Source: Bacteroidales bacterium H5 (GTDB taxonomy: Bacteria; Bacteroidota; Bacteroidia; Bacteroidales; Muribaculaceae). Taken from it: a stretch of 64,000 bases of DNA. Below are positions 53,887-62,764 of the stretch, piece by piece. The notes beneath the pieces were generated by a model. It did not search any database. It was not told the origin of the DNA and worked only from the letters and a program-made list of their open reading frames with translations. Each line of letters opens with the position of its first letter. Within the stretch, counting starts at the first letter, position 1. The translations under genes and the position numbers were made by a program. The stretch lies in the NCBI GenBank assembly GCA_001701225.1, contig DAAQ01000021.1, positions 119,237-183,236 on the forward strand. Direction: 5' to 3'.

Positions 53887-53958
53887 AATCCTATACTTGG
53901 GATGTTCTTATTATCTCCCGCTCTTCTTTTTTGCTGCCTCTAATTTTGCTTTAGCTTC

Positions 53959-55308
53959 TTACTCAGCCAATCTTTTGGGGATAATATCAAGGTTGATGGT
54001 TTTGTAGCGTTTATAGTGATCAAAGAGATAATTCATTTCTTTGGCACTGAGGAGAGGTATTCGGTCTTTGCCTGGGTTCCTGTCTGCAAGTTTTGCTATG
54101 ATTGTTCCGACCTGAACAGTTCCGAAACTGTCTGCGAATACATTTTTAATGAACAAGGCAATATTTTCGCCTTTAAGTTTCAGAAATTTCCCGACATTAT
54201 AGCCCAGATGCTTCAGGTCCTCTTTCGACAGGTGATTACTACGTAGCTGAACCGAATCGAATTGAGCTAATGGATTGACCGTCCATATTTTCGCATTATT
54301 ATGAAGTTTATCCAGTTTGTGGGACTCCATAAACTGCTCCATGGTATGTGTGATATAGGCACAAATAAATGACACTTGTTCAAGATTATATAATTCTTCG
54401 TGACGTTTCATCTTGTCAAACGCTTCATCACAACGTTGCTTTCGTGTCAATATCTCTTTGTGAGATTCTATATCGTCTTTGTGTTTCTCATAGAAGTCAC
54501 AGATTGGAGCCATATCCTCAAGATAATATACCGAGCCGTCGGGTGTTACATACACATCCTGCTCAGTCTCTTCAATCAAAGTGGTTCCATCAGGATTATT
54601 GTGAATATCTTGAACTGATACTGATGAAAAGAAACCGATTTCATCATTATATTCTCTCTTCTTTTTAACGCGTTTAATACCGTGGTCGTGGTCATATCGT
54701 TCTTCCGCAGTCATAGAGTCAAGATACTCCTTGTATGCCTCTTCAAGTTCGGCATCATAATCTCTTGAATCGTTGTATGCTTTTTCAAGAAGAATCTCTT
54801 CATCAGATAGACCAATACCCACATAGGCTTCCTCTCCATCCGGGAAACGGATATGACGCATATCGTCTACAACTTCCAAGACCTCAAACGGTGCTTTGTC
54901 CGTTGATTTCTCAAAAGTTGCATTGCTTTCTTCAATGCCGATCACATCTGAGGCAGCCTCGGAATACTGAGTCATTGTTACTGATGGTTCTTCAACTGAA
55001 ACGTGCATTTTCTCACCGTTGGCAGTTTCAGCAATAGCCACGACTTCACGGCGACGAAAAAGAGATTGAAGGCGGTTGAACACATCTTCGATAACCGATT
55101 GGAAACCGCAATAAAAACCTATTGAGAGGACAAAGAAAACGGCAAAGAGAACATTGCCGGTAAATTCATCAGTGCCGAAACGTGTTATGGCAGCATAACG
55201 ACCAAGTAAAGCTATGATACCACATCCGGCAATCACGGCACTCCATATAAAAATTTTGTCCCGGGTAGGGGGAGCATAGCTCCTCAAGCGCTGGGGCGTA
55301 TCCTTCAT
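53959..55308 (-). CDS. Membrane-anchored protein of unknown function (cargo)
   Basis: The 449-residue protein has two membrane helices near the N terminus (about 20-38 and 48-68). A long acidic and coiled-coil-prone region follows (about 160-215), then a globular C-terminal domain with LSKEDLKHLGYNVGKFL and TIIAKLADRNPGKDRIPLLS. I do not recognise a family. It is cargo of the element, preceded by a terminator hairpin and a hypothetical gene, with its own terminator behind it. Confidence 0.55.
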   Translation of the reverse strand: MKDTPQRLRSYAPPTRDKIFIWSAVIAGCGIIALLGRYAAITRFGTDEFTGNVLFAVFFVLSIGFYCGFQSVIEDVFNRLQSLFRRREVVAIAETANGEKMHVSVEEPSVTMTQYSEAASDVIGIEESNATFEKSTDKAPFEVLEVVDDMRHIRFPDGEEAYVGIGLSDEEILLEKAYNDSRDYDAELEEAYKEYLDSMTAEERYDHDHGIKRVKKKREYNDEIGFFSSVSVQDIHNNPDGTTLIEETEQDVYVTPDGSVYYLEDMAPICDFYEKHKDDIESHKEILTRKQRCDEAFDKMKRHEELYNLEQVSFICAYITHTMEQFMESHKLDKLHNNAKIWTVNPLAQFDSVQLRSNHLSKEDLKHLGYNVGKFLKLKGENIALFIKNVFADSFGTVQVGTIIAKLADRNPGKDRIPLLSAKEMNYLFDHYKRYKTINLDIIPKRLAE

Positions 55309-55316
55309 AAATAAAA

Positions 55317-55361
55317 CAGTGGGTTAAATATTCACGTCTTTATAGACAATTTAGCCCACTG
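55317..55361 (-). terminator. Terminator hairpin between the two cargo genes
   Basis: CAGTGGGTTAAAT (55317-55329) pairs with ATTTAGCCCACTG (55349-55361), 13 bp with one wobble. On the minus strand it is followed by TTTTATTTAT. It lies only 8 bp before the start of the next gene. Confidence 0.6.
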
Positions 55362-55392
55362 AATTGTTCGCTACCCAAGTGTTAATATAAAA

Positions 55393-55929
55393 TCAATCCC
55401 ACCAACTTCGCATAAAGTAAAGCCTGAGAGTATGGTAAATATGCCATGCCTTTTCCACTCTCAAATGTGATTGCCACATGGCACCATCTTTACTATCTGT
55501 ATATCTGGATAATTCTATCTTACAAAAGCGCATGGCATTTTTGTAATTCACATAAACCGGAATGGTATAGTATGATTCAGGATCGTCTTCAAGTTCATAC
55601 AAATCCTCCTTATTTTTACTTTTTACAAAGTTAAAAGGTTTGCCGACACGTTCGCAGCATCCGTCTTCTTCTATAATGTCCAATAACTTTAATGCAAGAT
55701 TAAGGCGTTCAATATCACGTTCGGCGTATAGGTGATTATGGTAATGCGCTATTGAATCGCGCACTCTGCTTATTTGGTGCCGTTCAACTGCGAGAATACT
55801 TGAATAATCAAAATCATAGATGCGACGCGATATGTTGAAATAGGAAAACCATCTTCCGATATTTTCCCAAAATCTGCGGACGCTAATATCTTTGGCACTA
55901 TAGTATAGCCGTATGATTTTATTCCTCAT
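55393..55929 (-). CDS. Hypothetical protein (cargo)
   Basis: A 178-residue protein from the ATG at 55929 (MRNKIIRLYYSAKDISVRRF), with many aromatic and charged residues and no signal or membrane segment. The frame to 55953 is rejected. No family is recognised. It starts just inside the end of the broken DUF4143 gene. Confidence 0.5.
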   Translation of the reverse strand: MRNKIIRLYYSAKDISVRRFWENIGRWFSYFNISRRIYDFDYSSILAVERHQISRVRDSIAHYHNHLYAERDIERLNLALKLLDIIEEDGCCERVGKPFNFVKSKNKEDLYELEDDPESYYTIPVYVNYKNAMRFCKIELSRYTDSKDGAMWQSHLRVEKAWHIYHTLRLYFMRSWWD

Positions 55930-55933
55930 TTCG

Positions 55934-57226
55934 TTATGGTTTAAGAGCAGCAAGTGGTATTACTTTTACGCCATCATTGCGTGTATAGGCCATTGTGCCT
56001 CCTGTGAGGATAATCAGCAGATCCGGTTCTCTAATGGGGATCTGCTTTTCTCCCTTGTTTTTCTCACGGATGAGTTCTTTGATTTTTAGCAGGTGTTCTG
56101 CACCTTTTTCAATTTCCATGCTGCCAAGTTTGCATTCTATCAGAGCATATCTGCCATCTGGCAGATGAAGGACTACGTCAGCCTCCAGTCCATATCTATC
56201 ACGATAATAGGAGATTTGACTGTCAAGGTCAATCGTATATGCGCGAAGATCACGAATACACATCTGCTCAAAAATGAAACCGAAGGTCTTTAGCTGCATT
56301 TTCAGCGCATCCGGAGTTAGACCAAGTGCGGCTACCGCAATAGAGGGATCACAGAATCCCCGCTTGGGCGCACTTCGAATAGTCGTTTTACTTCTGATTG
56401 CTGGACACCATGCCTCTATATCTTGAATTACGAACAAACGTTCCAGAGCTGTGATATAATCATCAAGAGTCGGAATACTGCAATTGATATCCTTAGATGC
56501 CGTTATGTCTTCAAGCATGGATGTCTTCTTAGCCAAAGTGGAAATATTCCGGGCATATGATTTCAAAATTTGTCTTGATAGCTTTTCATCACGATTCTTT
56601 CCATCAATGCGAGAAATATCTTTAGCACAAACACTATTGATGTAGTTACGGGCTACCAACAGCTGCGCGGCAGGAGTATTGCCATTGAGAGACGCGGGCC
56701 ATCCCCCTCGGCAAGCCGCAAAAATTAAATCTTCAATTGACAGTTTTGATGTTGCGCCGTCAAAATCATAATCAGCATTGTTAAACAATTCCGAAATTGA
56801 CACTTGTCCAGATGACTCTTTAGACTCCCATAAACTCATGGGTAGCATTCTGAGAGTAGCAATACGTCCCGTTCCTGAATGTTTGATTTTGTCTTGTGGC
56901 ACGGTGTTAGATCATGTAAGAATGAACTGTCCCGGTTTACTACGTTTATCAACCATCGTACGTACTGAATCCCAAAGGACAGGTATGTCCTGCCACTCAT
57001 CGATAAGACGAGGCGTTTCACCGTTAAGCAAAAGCGATGGTTTTGATTGAGCGGTGACAAGATAGTCTTCTTGCATATCCGGATCTTGCAATTTTATAAC
57101 GCTCTTAGCCATTTGTTCCGCGGTTGTAGTCTTTCCACACCACTTAGGCCCTTCTATCAAAACTGCTCCAAAAGCGTCTAATAGAAGATGTAATATTGGG
57201 TCCGCGGTTCGAGATAAGTATTCCAT
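55934..57226 (-). pseudogene. DUF4143 ATPase, interrupted by an in-frame TGA
   Basis: The N-terminal part has the P-loop GPKWCGKTT and RLIDEWQDIP (Walker B-like); it stops at a TGA (56912-56914) at FILT. The same frame continues with SNTVPQDKIKH to the end. The normal motif here is ILTGS, so a GGA to TGA change is likely. The C-terminal ALIECKLGS region is the nuclease-like part of DUF4143 proteins. The start is set at the ATG at 57226 because the -7 box lies at 57242-57249. Confidence 0.75.
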
Positions 57227-57241
57227 AAGCTGTATTTTGCG

Positions 57242-57273
57242 CAAAGCTACTAATAATTAACGATATGTACAAG
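57242..57273 (-). promoter_or_regulatory. Promoter of the broken DUF4143 gene
   Basis: TAGCTTTG (57249-57242) fits the -7 box, and CTTG (57273-57270) with a 20 bp spacer is close to -33 TTTG. Tandem repeats lie directly upstream. Confidence 0.5.
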
Positions 57274-57275
57274 TG

Positions 57276-57320
57276 GTTTGGTGTTTTTGGGGCGATTTGT
57301 TTGGTGTTTTTGGGGTGATT
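57276..57320. repeat. Two tandem 22 bp repeats upstream of the broken DUF4143 gene
   Basis: GTTTGGTGTTTTTGGGGC and its copy GTTTGGTGTTTTTGGGGT, each followed by GATT, begin at 57276 and 57299 (period 23 bp). They abut the -33 box of the broken DUF4143 gene, much as 33 bp repeats do at the second DUF4143 gene at 59994. Confidence 0.65.
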
Positions 57321-57352
57321 CGCTTTTAATATTTGAGATATTCACTTGGAAG

Positions 57353-58459
57353 TTATTTCAGAGAGATGGAATTGGCTGCATCGCGTTTCTTCTGATTTAC
57401 CACGTCGGCATAAATCTGAGTGGTTGCCACGTTTTTATGCGTAAGCATCTTACTGACGGTATAGATGTCAGTGCCGTTGGTTATCAGCAATGTAGCGTAA
57501 GTGTGGCGGAGTCCGTGGAAGGTGATTTTCTTCTTGATGCCGGCATCTTTGAGCCATTTTTTGAATGGTTCACGCGTATGTGCTCGACTCAATCCTTTGA
57601 ATACCATGCCGCGGCCAGGTTCGCCGCAATACGAAAGAGCTTCATCGCTCAACGGTAATGTTGCCTGTGTCTTAGGCTTCTGAGTACGGATACGCATACA
57701 GTACCCACCATCGGGAGACAGCTCGATATTCTCCCAACGGAGTAGTAGAATATCGCTGATTCGTAGTCCAGTCATACAGGCGAAGAGGGATGCTCGTTTG
57801 AGTATATCCACTTTGCAGGGAGTGGCGGCGAGACGTTTCACTTCCTCGATTTCGAGGTAGTTGATTTTCGGCTCCTCCCAGTCGATGCGGTCAAGATAGT
57901 CGTTGACATTCTCGCGGAGCCAACCTTCCTTATATGCCAGTTTCAGCAGAGCGCGGAAAGTTGACCAATATCCGGCGGCAGAGTTGCGTGATATGATATT
58001 ACCGGACTGTTTGACACGGATTTTGAGAATGTAGGTGCGGAAGTCGTTGCACAGTCCGATGGTCACATCTTTCATCAGACATCTGCCATTGCAGAAGTCT
58101 TTGAAGTGCTTATACACTATTTCCCATTTCTGGTATTTCTCTTTGGTCTTGCCCTCGAAATATTCAAGGAAGTCTGCCTGTTTCTTGGTGCGATCGAGGA
58201 AACCGAACTCCTCGTTGATGATTGCAAGTTCACGAGTGGCGCGGATGCCACGGGCTTTGAGCATAATTTCCTCATTGTAGTCAAGCTCGAACTTGTCTTT
58301 CGGTTTGCCGATGAGATAGAGACCGAGGAACTCACGCCGCGACATCTTCTTGATGTGCGGATTCCATATGGGTGGGTAGTAGTCGAGGTAGAGCGACAAT
58401 TTGCCGCTGCGAAGTTTTTCTTGACGGAGTGTCACTTTTGTGATGGTTGCTGATTCCAT
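57353..58459 (-). CDS. Tyrosine recombinase (integrase)
   Basis: The catalytic residues of tyrosine recombinases are seen: R in TGLRISD, HxxR in HGLRH, H in LTHKN and Y in QIYADV. From the ATG at 58459 it has 368 residues, with an SAM-like N-terminal domain. It inserts and excises the mobilizable element. The multi-HTH gene lies 68 bp upstream in the same direction. The attachment site is not identified. Confidence 0.9.
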   Translation of the reverse strand: MESATITKVTLRQEKLRSGKLSLYLDYYPPIWNPHIKKMSRREFLGLYLIGKPKDKFELDYNEEIMLKARGIRATRELAIINEEFGFLDRTKKQADFLEYFEGKTKEKYQKWEIVYKHFKDFCNGRCLMKDVTIGLCNDFRTYILKIRVKQSGNIISRNSAAGYWSTFRALLKLAYKEGWLRENVNDYLDRIDWEEPKINYLEIEEVKRLAATPCKVDILKRASLFACMTGLRISDILLLRWENIELSPDGGYCMRIRTQKPKTQATLPLSDEALSYCGEPGRGMVFKGLSRAHTREPFKKWLKDAGIKKKITFHGLRHTYATLLITNGTDIYTVSKMLTHKNVATTQIYADVVNQKKRDAANSISLK

Positions 58460-58527
58460 ATTATGCTGTTTTAGAATTATAAGGTACAAAGGTAAATGGT
58501 GGTTGTCGGGTGAGAAAAATCACCGGA

Positions 58528-59439
58528 TTATAACTGAATCTCAGGGTTGAACAATGCTTCTAACTCTTTGGCGTTCAGCTTGACATACTTGCCGCAACGG
58601 AGCTTGGTTATCTTGTATGTCTTGACGTAGTGATAAAGCTGGTCGCGGGTCAGAGAGTATTTCTCCATAGCATCAGCCACCGAAATAAACTCTACTTCCT
58701 CGGCTGACTTGGCTCCTTTCGCCACATCGAAGTGATATTTAGAGTAATATACTTTCGGACCTTCTTTGCGTTTCGGTATTCCTATTTTGGAGACCAACGA
58801 ATAAATTGCCGAGAGTGTCATTCCATACTTATCTTGAATATCAATATCCTCCACCGAATACCATTCCGTAATTTCCGGATTCTCTTTTCTCGCCGAGAAC
58901 AGTAGGTCAATATGGCTTTTGCTGAAATAAGCCTTGCCTCGAAGAATGGTCTTGGGTACATTATTTTCAGCGACCACTTTATAAATCCACGAATCCTTTA
59001 CGCCATACTTCTCCCGAATGTCGGCACGTGTATAGAAATCAGAGATTGATTTAGACTTTTTCTCAGCGGCCTCTACTTGCTCCGTTTCTTTCGGTGTAAG
59101 ATAATCAAACATCGCCAGAATGTCGGCTTTGTTGATAAGCGTCTTTCGAGCAAACCTAACAACCTTGATTTTTCCATTACGGATATAGCGGTAGATAGAC
59201 ATTCTGCCAATGCCTAATAATTCGGCTGCTTGGGTGGGGGTAAGATAATCCTTCTCGCGCCACTTGAAATTAGTCTGAACGGTCTCTTGATTTGAGACTG
59301 CCATTTTCTTTTGGCGCAAACGCTCTTTATACGAGTGCTCCGCACACCGCTTCGAGCAGAAGCGTGTGACTGTGGTCTGGGCGATAAATTTCTTTCCGCA
59401 CCATTCGCAGATTCTCTCAACTTTGATGTTGCTACTCAT
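58528..59439 (-). CDS. Multi-HTH protein with N-terminal zinc finger
   Basis: Opening at the ATG at 59439, the protein has a C-x2-C-x13-C-x3-C zinc finger (CEWCGKKF ... RFCSKRC) and then four MerR-like helix-turn-helix units (LTPTQAAELLGIGRMSIYRY; FYTRADIREKYGVKD; YSVEDIDIQDKYGMT; ISVADAMEKYSLTRDQ). It resembles excisionase/regulator proteins found next to integrases in Bacteroidales. The frame is open to 59592, but the transcript starts near 59820, leaving a leader of about 380 bases. Confidence 0.8.
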   Translation of the reverse strand: MSSNIKVERICEWCGKKFIAQTTVTRFCSKRCAEHSYKERLRQKKMAVSNQETVQTNFKWREKDYLTPTQAAELLGIGRMSIYRYIRNGKIKVVRFARKTLINKADILAMFDYLTPKETEQVEAAEKKSKSISDFYTRADIREKYGVKDSWIYKVVAENNVPKTILRGKAYFSKSHIDLLFSARKENPEITEWYSVEDIDIQDKYGMTLSAIYSLVSKIGIPKRKEGPKVYYSKYHFDVAKGAKSAEEVEFISVADAMEKYSLTRDQLYHYVKTYKITKLRCGKYVKLNAKELEALFNPEIQL

Positions 59440-59580
59440 GTTATATGTGTTAATTTCGTTATTACTCGTATCATGGCGTATCACGACGTACCGTGACGTA
59501 CCACTTTCTCCACCACCTTGCTGACGCTTGGGGTGAAATGAGTCGCTGTCGTACAAGATCCGTACAAAATAGTGCATAAA

Positions 59581-59616
59581 AACGCCTAACACTGACAGTT
59601 ATCAGCATTAGGCGTT
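59581..59616 (-). promoter_or_regulatory. Leader hairpin upstream of the multi-HTH gene
   Basis: AACGCCTAA (59581-59589) and TTAGGCGTT (59608-59616) form a 9 bp stem with an inner CTGA/TCAG stem. It lies in the 380-base leader between promoter and ATG, and may act as an attenuator or protein-binding site. Confidence 0.45.
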
Positions 59617-59827
59617 CTTGTAAGAGTTAAGTTTTATCGTTCAGTAATAGTCAATTACTATCAATATAAAGTATTGATAATCAAATAACTACTTACCGAT
59701 GCAATTATGGCATATATCTGATAGTGAGGTAGTTGTGCTTTTAGAATGCAAACCGGTAATTTGTGGGGTTCACACCTTCAATTTTAACAGTCCCGGCTCT
59801 CTTAAAGCACCCATTCTTTACTTAATG

Positions 59828-59859
59828 CAAAGGTAGCGATTTTTGCTGATAGTTGCAAG
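59828..59859 (-). promoter_or_regulatory. Promoter of the multi-HTH/recombinase genes
   Basis: TACCTTTG (59835-59828) is the -7 box, and CTTG (59859-59856) is the -33 with a 20 bp spacer. Transcription starts near 59820 and goes left. The 21 bp around the -7 box recur at 35269-35289 (20 of 21 identical). Confidence 0.55.
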
Positions 59860-59878
59860 TTTGTTTTGGCTAAAAATG

Positions 59879-59957
59879 GGGGATAGTGACATGATTTGTA
59901 AGACAAATTTAGGGGATAGTGTCATTTTATAGACATATAATTTGGGGGATAGCGTCA
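59879..59957. repeat. 33 bp tandem repeats upstream of the intact DUF4143 gene
   Basis: The 13 bp core GGGGATAGYGWCA starts at 59879, 59912 and 59945, exactly 33 bp apart. The third copy sits between the -33 and -7 boxes of the DUF4143 promoter. Occupancy would block transcription, so this is probably an operator array. Confidence 0.65.
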
Positions 59958-59972
59958 GAATTATTATCTTTG
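59941..59972 (+). promoter_or_regulatory. Promoter of the intact DUF4143 gene
   Basis: TTTG (59941-59944), 20 bp and TATCTTTG (59965-59972) match the consensus exactly. The start of transcription near 59979 leaves a leader of about 15 bases before the ATG at 59994. Confidence 0.65.
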
Positions 59973-59993
59973 CCCTCGAAAATAAATTCGTAT

Positions 59994-61325
59994 ATGATCT
60001 TCAAGAGGAAACTATATAATGATATGCTTCAGTGGAAGCATGAGTCCGGTGGTCAAACTGCCTTGCTCATAAAGGGAGCAAGGCGTGTTGGAAAATCTAC
60101 GCTTGCTCGAACTTTTGCAGAGAAAGAATATAAGTCATACATTGCTATTGATTTCACAAGCTGTAAGCAAGAGATTCGGGATTTATTTGAAGACATATCA
60201 AATTTGGACTATCTATTCATGCGATTACAGATGATTTTTGGAGTGGAGTTATATGATAGAAATTCCGTAATCATTTTTGATGAAGTTCAGAATTGCCCTA
60301 AAGCTCGTCAGGCCATTAAATATTTGGTTGAAGATGGGCGCTATGACTACATTGAGACAGGCTCACTTATCTCAATACGCCAGAACGTAAAAGGAATTCT
60401 TATTCCAAGCGAAGAACACGATTTGTCCCTGTATCCAATGGATTATGAAGAATTTAACTGGGCTATTGGCAATAAAGTAGCTATTCCTTTGTTGCATAAA
60501 TTCTTCGATAGTTGTAAAGGTCTCGGAGATGCCGGCAATCGTAATGAGATGAAACAATTCCGGTTATATATGCTTATAGGAGGAATGCCTCAGGCAGTGA
60601 AAGCATATCTTGAAACGAATAATATGGAAAAGGTTGATATGATGAAGCGTTCCATAATCAAACTGTATGAGCAGGATTTCATCAAAATAGATCCTTCCGG
60701 TAATACTTCAAAAATGTTTATGGCCATTCCCTCCCAGTTGGCCAACAATTATGCGCGATACCAAGTGTACTCAGCGACAGAAGGGGTGCGCCTTGACCGA
60801 TTGAAGGAGCAGATATACGACATGCAGGACTCAATGGTCGTCAATATCGCTTATCATGCTAATGACCCAAATGTTGGTATGGCACTTCATCGCTCATCCG
60901 ACCGTTTCAAGATGTATCTTTGTGACACTGGTCTATTCGTCACCCTTGCGTTCTGGGACAAGAAATTCACCGAGAACATTATTTATGAAAAATTACTTTC
61001 GGACAAACTGAGTGCAGACCTCGGATATGTATATGAGAATATCGTTGCCCAGATGCTGAAAGCTAATGGCCACGAACTATATTACTATACATGGCCTTCA
61101 GAGACGAGCAATCATCTTTACGGAGTTGATTTTCTTCTATCAAACGGGACAAAGATAGAGCCGATAGAAGTGAAGTCATCCGGCTATAAAACCCACAAGT
61201 CCCTTGACTTGTTCTGCGATAAATTCTCATCGCGAGTAAATAAGCGTTATCTTATCTATACAAAAGATTTGCGTAAAGAAGAAAGTATAACCTATCTTCC
61301 GGTATACATGACACAGTTTCTCTAA
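59994..61325 (+). CDS. DUF4143 family ATPase
   Basis: The 443-residue protein has the P-loop GARRVGKST, Walker B IIFDEVQNC and the DUF4143 C-terminal part LYGVDFLLSNGTKIEPIEVK, which resembles a PD-(D/E)XK nuclease core. The start at 59994 is chosen over 59919 because the promoter lies between them. DUF4143 ATPases are common in Bacteroidales and have no firm function. The HEPN-like gene follows after 33 bp. Confidence 0.82.
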   Translation: MIFKRKLYNDMLQWKHESGGQTALLIKGARRVGKSTLARTFAEKEYKSYIAIDFTSCKQEIRDLFEDISNLDYLFMRLQMIFGVELYDRNSVIIFDEVQNCPKARQAIKYLVEDGRYDYIETGSLISIRQNVKGILIPSEEHDLSLYPMDYEEFNWAIGNKVAIPLLHKFFDSCKGLGDAGNRNEMKQFRLYMLIGGMPQAVKAYLETNNMEKVDMMKRSIIKLYEQDFIKIDPSGNTSKMFMAIPSQLANNYARYQVYSATEGVRLDRLKEQIYDMQDSMVVNIAYHANDPNVGMALHRSSDRFKMYLCDTGLFVTLAFWDKKFTENIIYEKLLSDKLSADLGYVYENIVAQMLKANGHELYYYTWPSETSNHLYGVDFLLSNGTKIEPIEVKSSGYKTHKSLDLFCDKFSSRVNKRYLIYTKDLRKEESITYLPVYMTQFL

Positions 61326-61358
61326 TATTAGATACATCCAATATTTAACCTATTCATT

Positions 61359-62114
61359 ATGAAAAAAGAATCAAAGAGCTGGCAGCGTTTTGAGGGCAAG
61401 ATTCGCAGTCTTAAACAATATTTACAGCTGATGGATTTGGCCCTATCAATATCAAATTCCAGATGTAACTCTGAGAAGGGGACAAATACTATCGCGGATG
61501 CTTTAGGAGCATCAGTAGGAAGCCATGGGCAATTAAATATTCCAAATAAGCGAATTGATATTAATAGAACTTTTATCTCGGCAAGGAAACAACTCAATGA
61601 ACAGGCGTTCGTAGAGCTGCATTGCATTTTCAGTGACTATATCGCTCATGTGATAGCTGAAATAGCACACAATGAACCTACAAGGCTTCTTAGCATTTTA
61701 GGTAACGATACTGAACGCACTATTACCTTCGCTGATATTGTTAGATTTGGTGATTATGATTCAATTATCAATGAAATGGCAAAGAGGGTATTTCGGATAC
61801 TTGAAAATATGAGAAGCACAACGGATATGATGCAAAAACTTTGTAAAATTACGAAGATTAGGATTGATAATAATCTCATGAAAGAATCTTTGATTTATAT
61901 TGAAGTAAGGCATCTTGTCATTCATGGAGACAGTGCAGTTGATGAATTATTCAAAAAAAATGACAAAAATGGATTGATACCATTAAAGGGCAATAAATTG
62001 GCTTTGCGATATAAAGTAACCAATAAAGCTATTAATACAATTTATGAACTATGTCGTAAAATTGACAATGCCCTTATAGAGAAAGATATATTGGACGTTA
62101 GGCATCAGAAATAG
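61359..62114 (+). CDS. HEPN-like protein
   Basis: The 251-residue protein is helical and has YIEVRHLVIHGDSAVDE near its end, an R-x4-H motif typical of HEPN ribonuclease domains. The first part (SWQRFEGKIRSLKQYLQLMD, ALGASVGSHGQL) has no clear match. HEPN proteins with such a motif act as RNases in defence and toxin systems. It is 33 bp behind the DUF4143 ATPase and may be its partner. Confidence 0.6.
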   Translation: MKKESKSWQRFEGKIRSLKQYLQLMDLALSISNSRCNSEKGTNTIADALGASVGSHGQLNIPNKRIDINRTFISARKQLNEQAFVELHCIFSDYIAHVIAEIAHNEPTRLLSILGNDTERTITFADIVRFGDYDSIINEMAKRVFRILENMRSTTDMMQKLCKITKIRIDNNLMKESLIYIEVRHLVIHGDSAVDELFKKNDKNGLIPLKGNKLALRYKVTNKAINTIYELCRKIDNALIEKDILDVRHQK

Positions 62115-62714
62115 TATCTTTGTGGAAATTCCGGAAGATGCCCTCTGTGAAATCATTTTCAACAGCATAGTCCATAAATTGCAATTCGGCACATGGAATC
62201 AGATGAGTATCTATGATGACCATATCCGTTTATGGAACGAAGGTGTGTTGCCGGAAGATTATACCGTGGAAACTATTATGAGTAAGGACACCTCAAAACC
62301 TCGTAACCCGAAGATAGCGCAGGTTTTCTACCGTGCCGGTTTCATTGAGGCATGGGGTGTGGATATGAAAAGATTATGAAGGCTTTTGATAAAGCTAATC
62401 TTAAACGACCGGAATTTACGGTTGAGCAGGGTGGAGTTACAGTTACTATTTACCGGGAGATTTTTTGTCTGTCAGGGCGATGCAAATCCAAGCCAGACCG
62501 ATGCAAACCGAACTAAAACCGAACCAAAACCGAACAGAAAAACATAATCATCAAATTAATAAGGGAAAATCCGACAATAACGAGGGTTGAATTAGCAGAA
62601 AAGATGGAATTACATGAGAGTAGTGTCCAGCGACGGCTTGAAGCTCTTGTTAAAGAGTGTAAGTTAAGACATATTGGGCCGACGAATGGAGGCATATGGG
62701 AAGTGATTGAATGA
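62115..62714 (+). pseudogene. Remnant of a Schlafen/AlbA_2-RecG-like regulator
   Basis: The first frame (EIPEDALCEIIFNSIVHKLQ, RLWNEGVLPEDYTVET, KPRNPKIAQVFYRAGFIEAW) is the C-terminal ATPase part of AlbA_2/RecG-like proteins. After a frameshift near 62360 the sequence continues as YEKIMKAFDKANLKRPEFTV. A TAA at 62514-62516 interrupts the rest, which ends in a winged helix (RVELAEKMELHESSVQRRLE). The N-terminal AlbA_2 domain is missing. It begins at a -7-like TATCTTTG (62115-62122) just after the HEPN-like gene stop. Confidence 0.75.
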
Positions 62715-62764
62715 CCGTACAACTCTTTTTAATCGTCTATGATAATTAGTTATAAGTAGGAAAT

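Larger units (their letters stand above)
48240..59592. mobile_element. Mobilizable element (approximate extent)
   Basis: All core genes lie on the minus strand: multi-HTH protein, tyrosine recombinase, cargo, excisionase-like HTH, DUF3987, DUF3408, MobC-like protein, relaxase and two accessory genes. This is the layout of Bacteroidales mobilizable transposons that need a helper conjugative element. No transfer pilus genes are present. The ends are not determined: I found no convincing att repeats, and a 3' terminator hairpin near 48250 and the recombinase side near 59.6 kb are used as rough limits. Confidence 0.55.

Noticed and set aside
57276..57320. Tandem repeats as the attachment site of the recombinase
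   Set aside because: They sit at the -33 box of the DUF4143 gene with a second repeat array at the other DUF4143 gene, and no matching copy was found near 48 kb.
59879..59957. 33 bp repeats as a CRISPR array
   Set aside because: Only about 13 bp of each unit is conserved, there are three copies, and no cas genes are nearby; operator repeats fit better.
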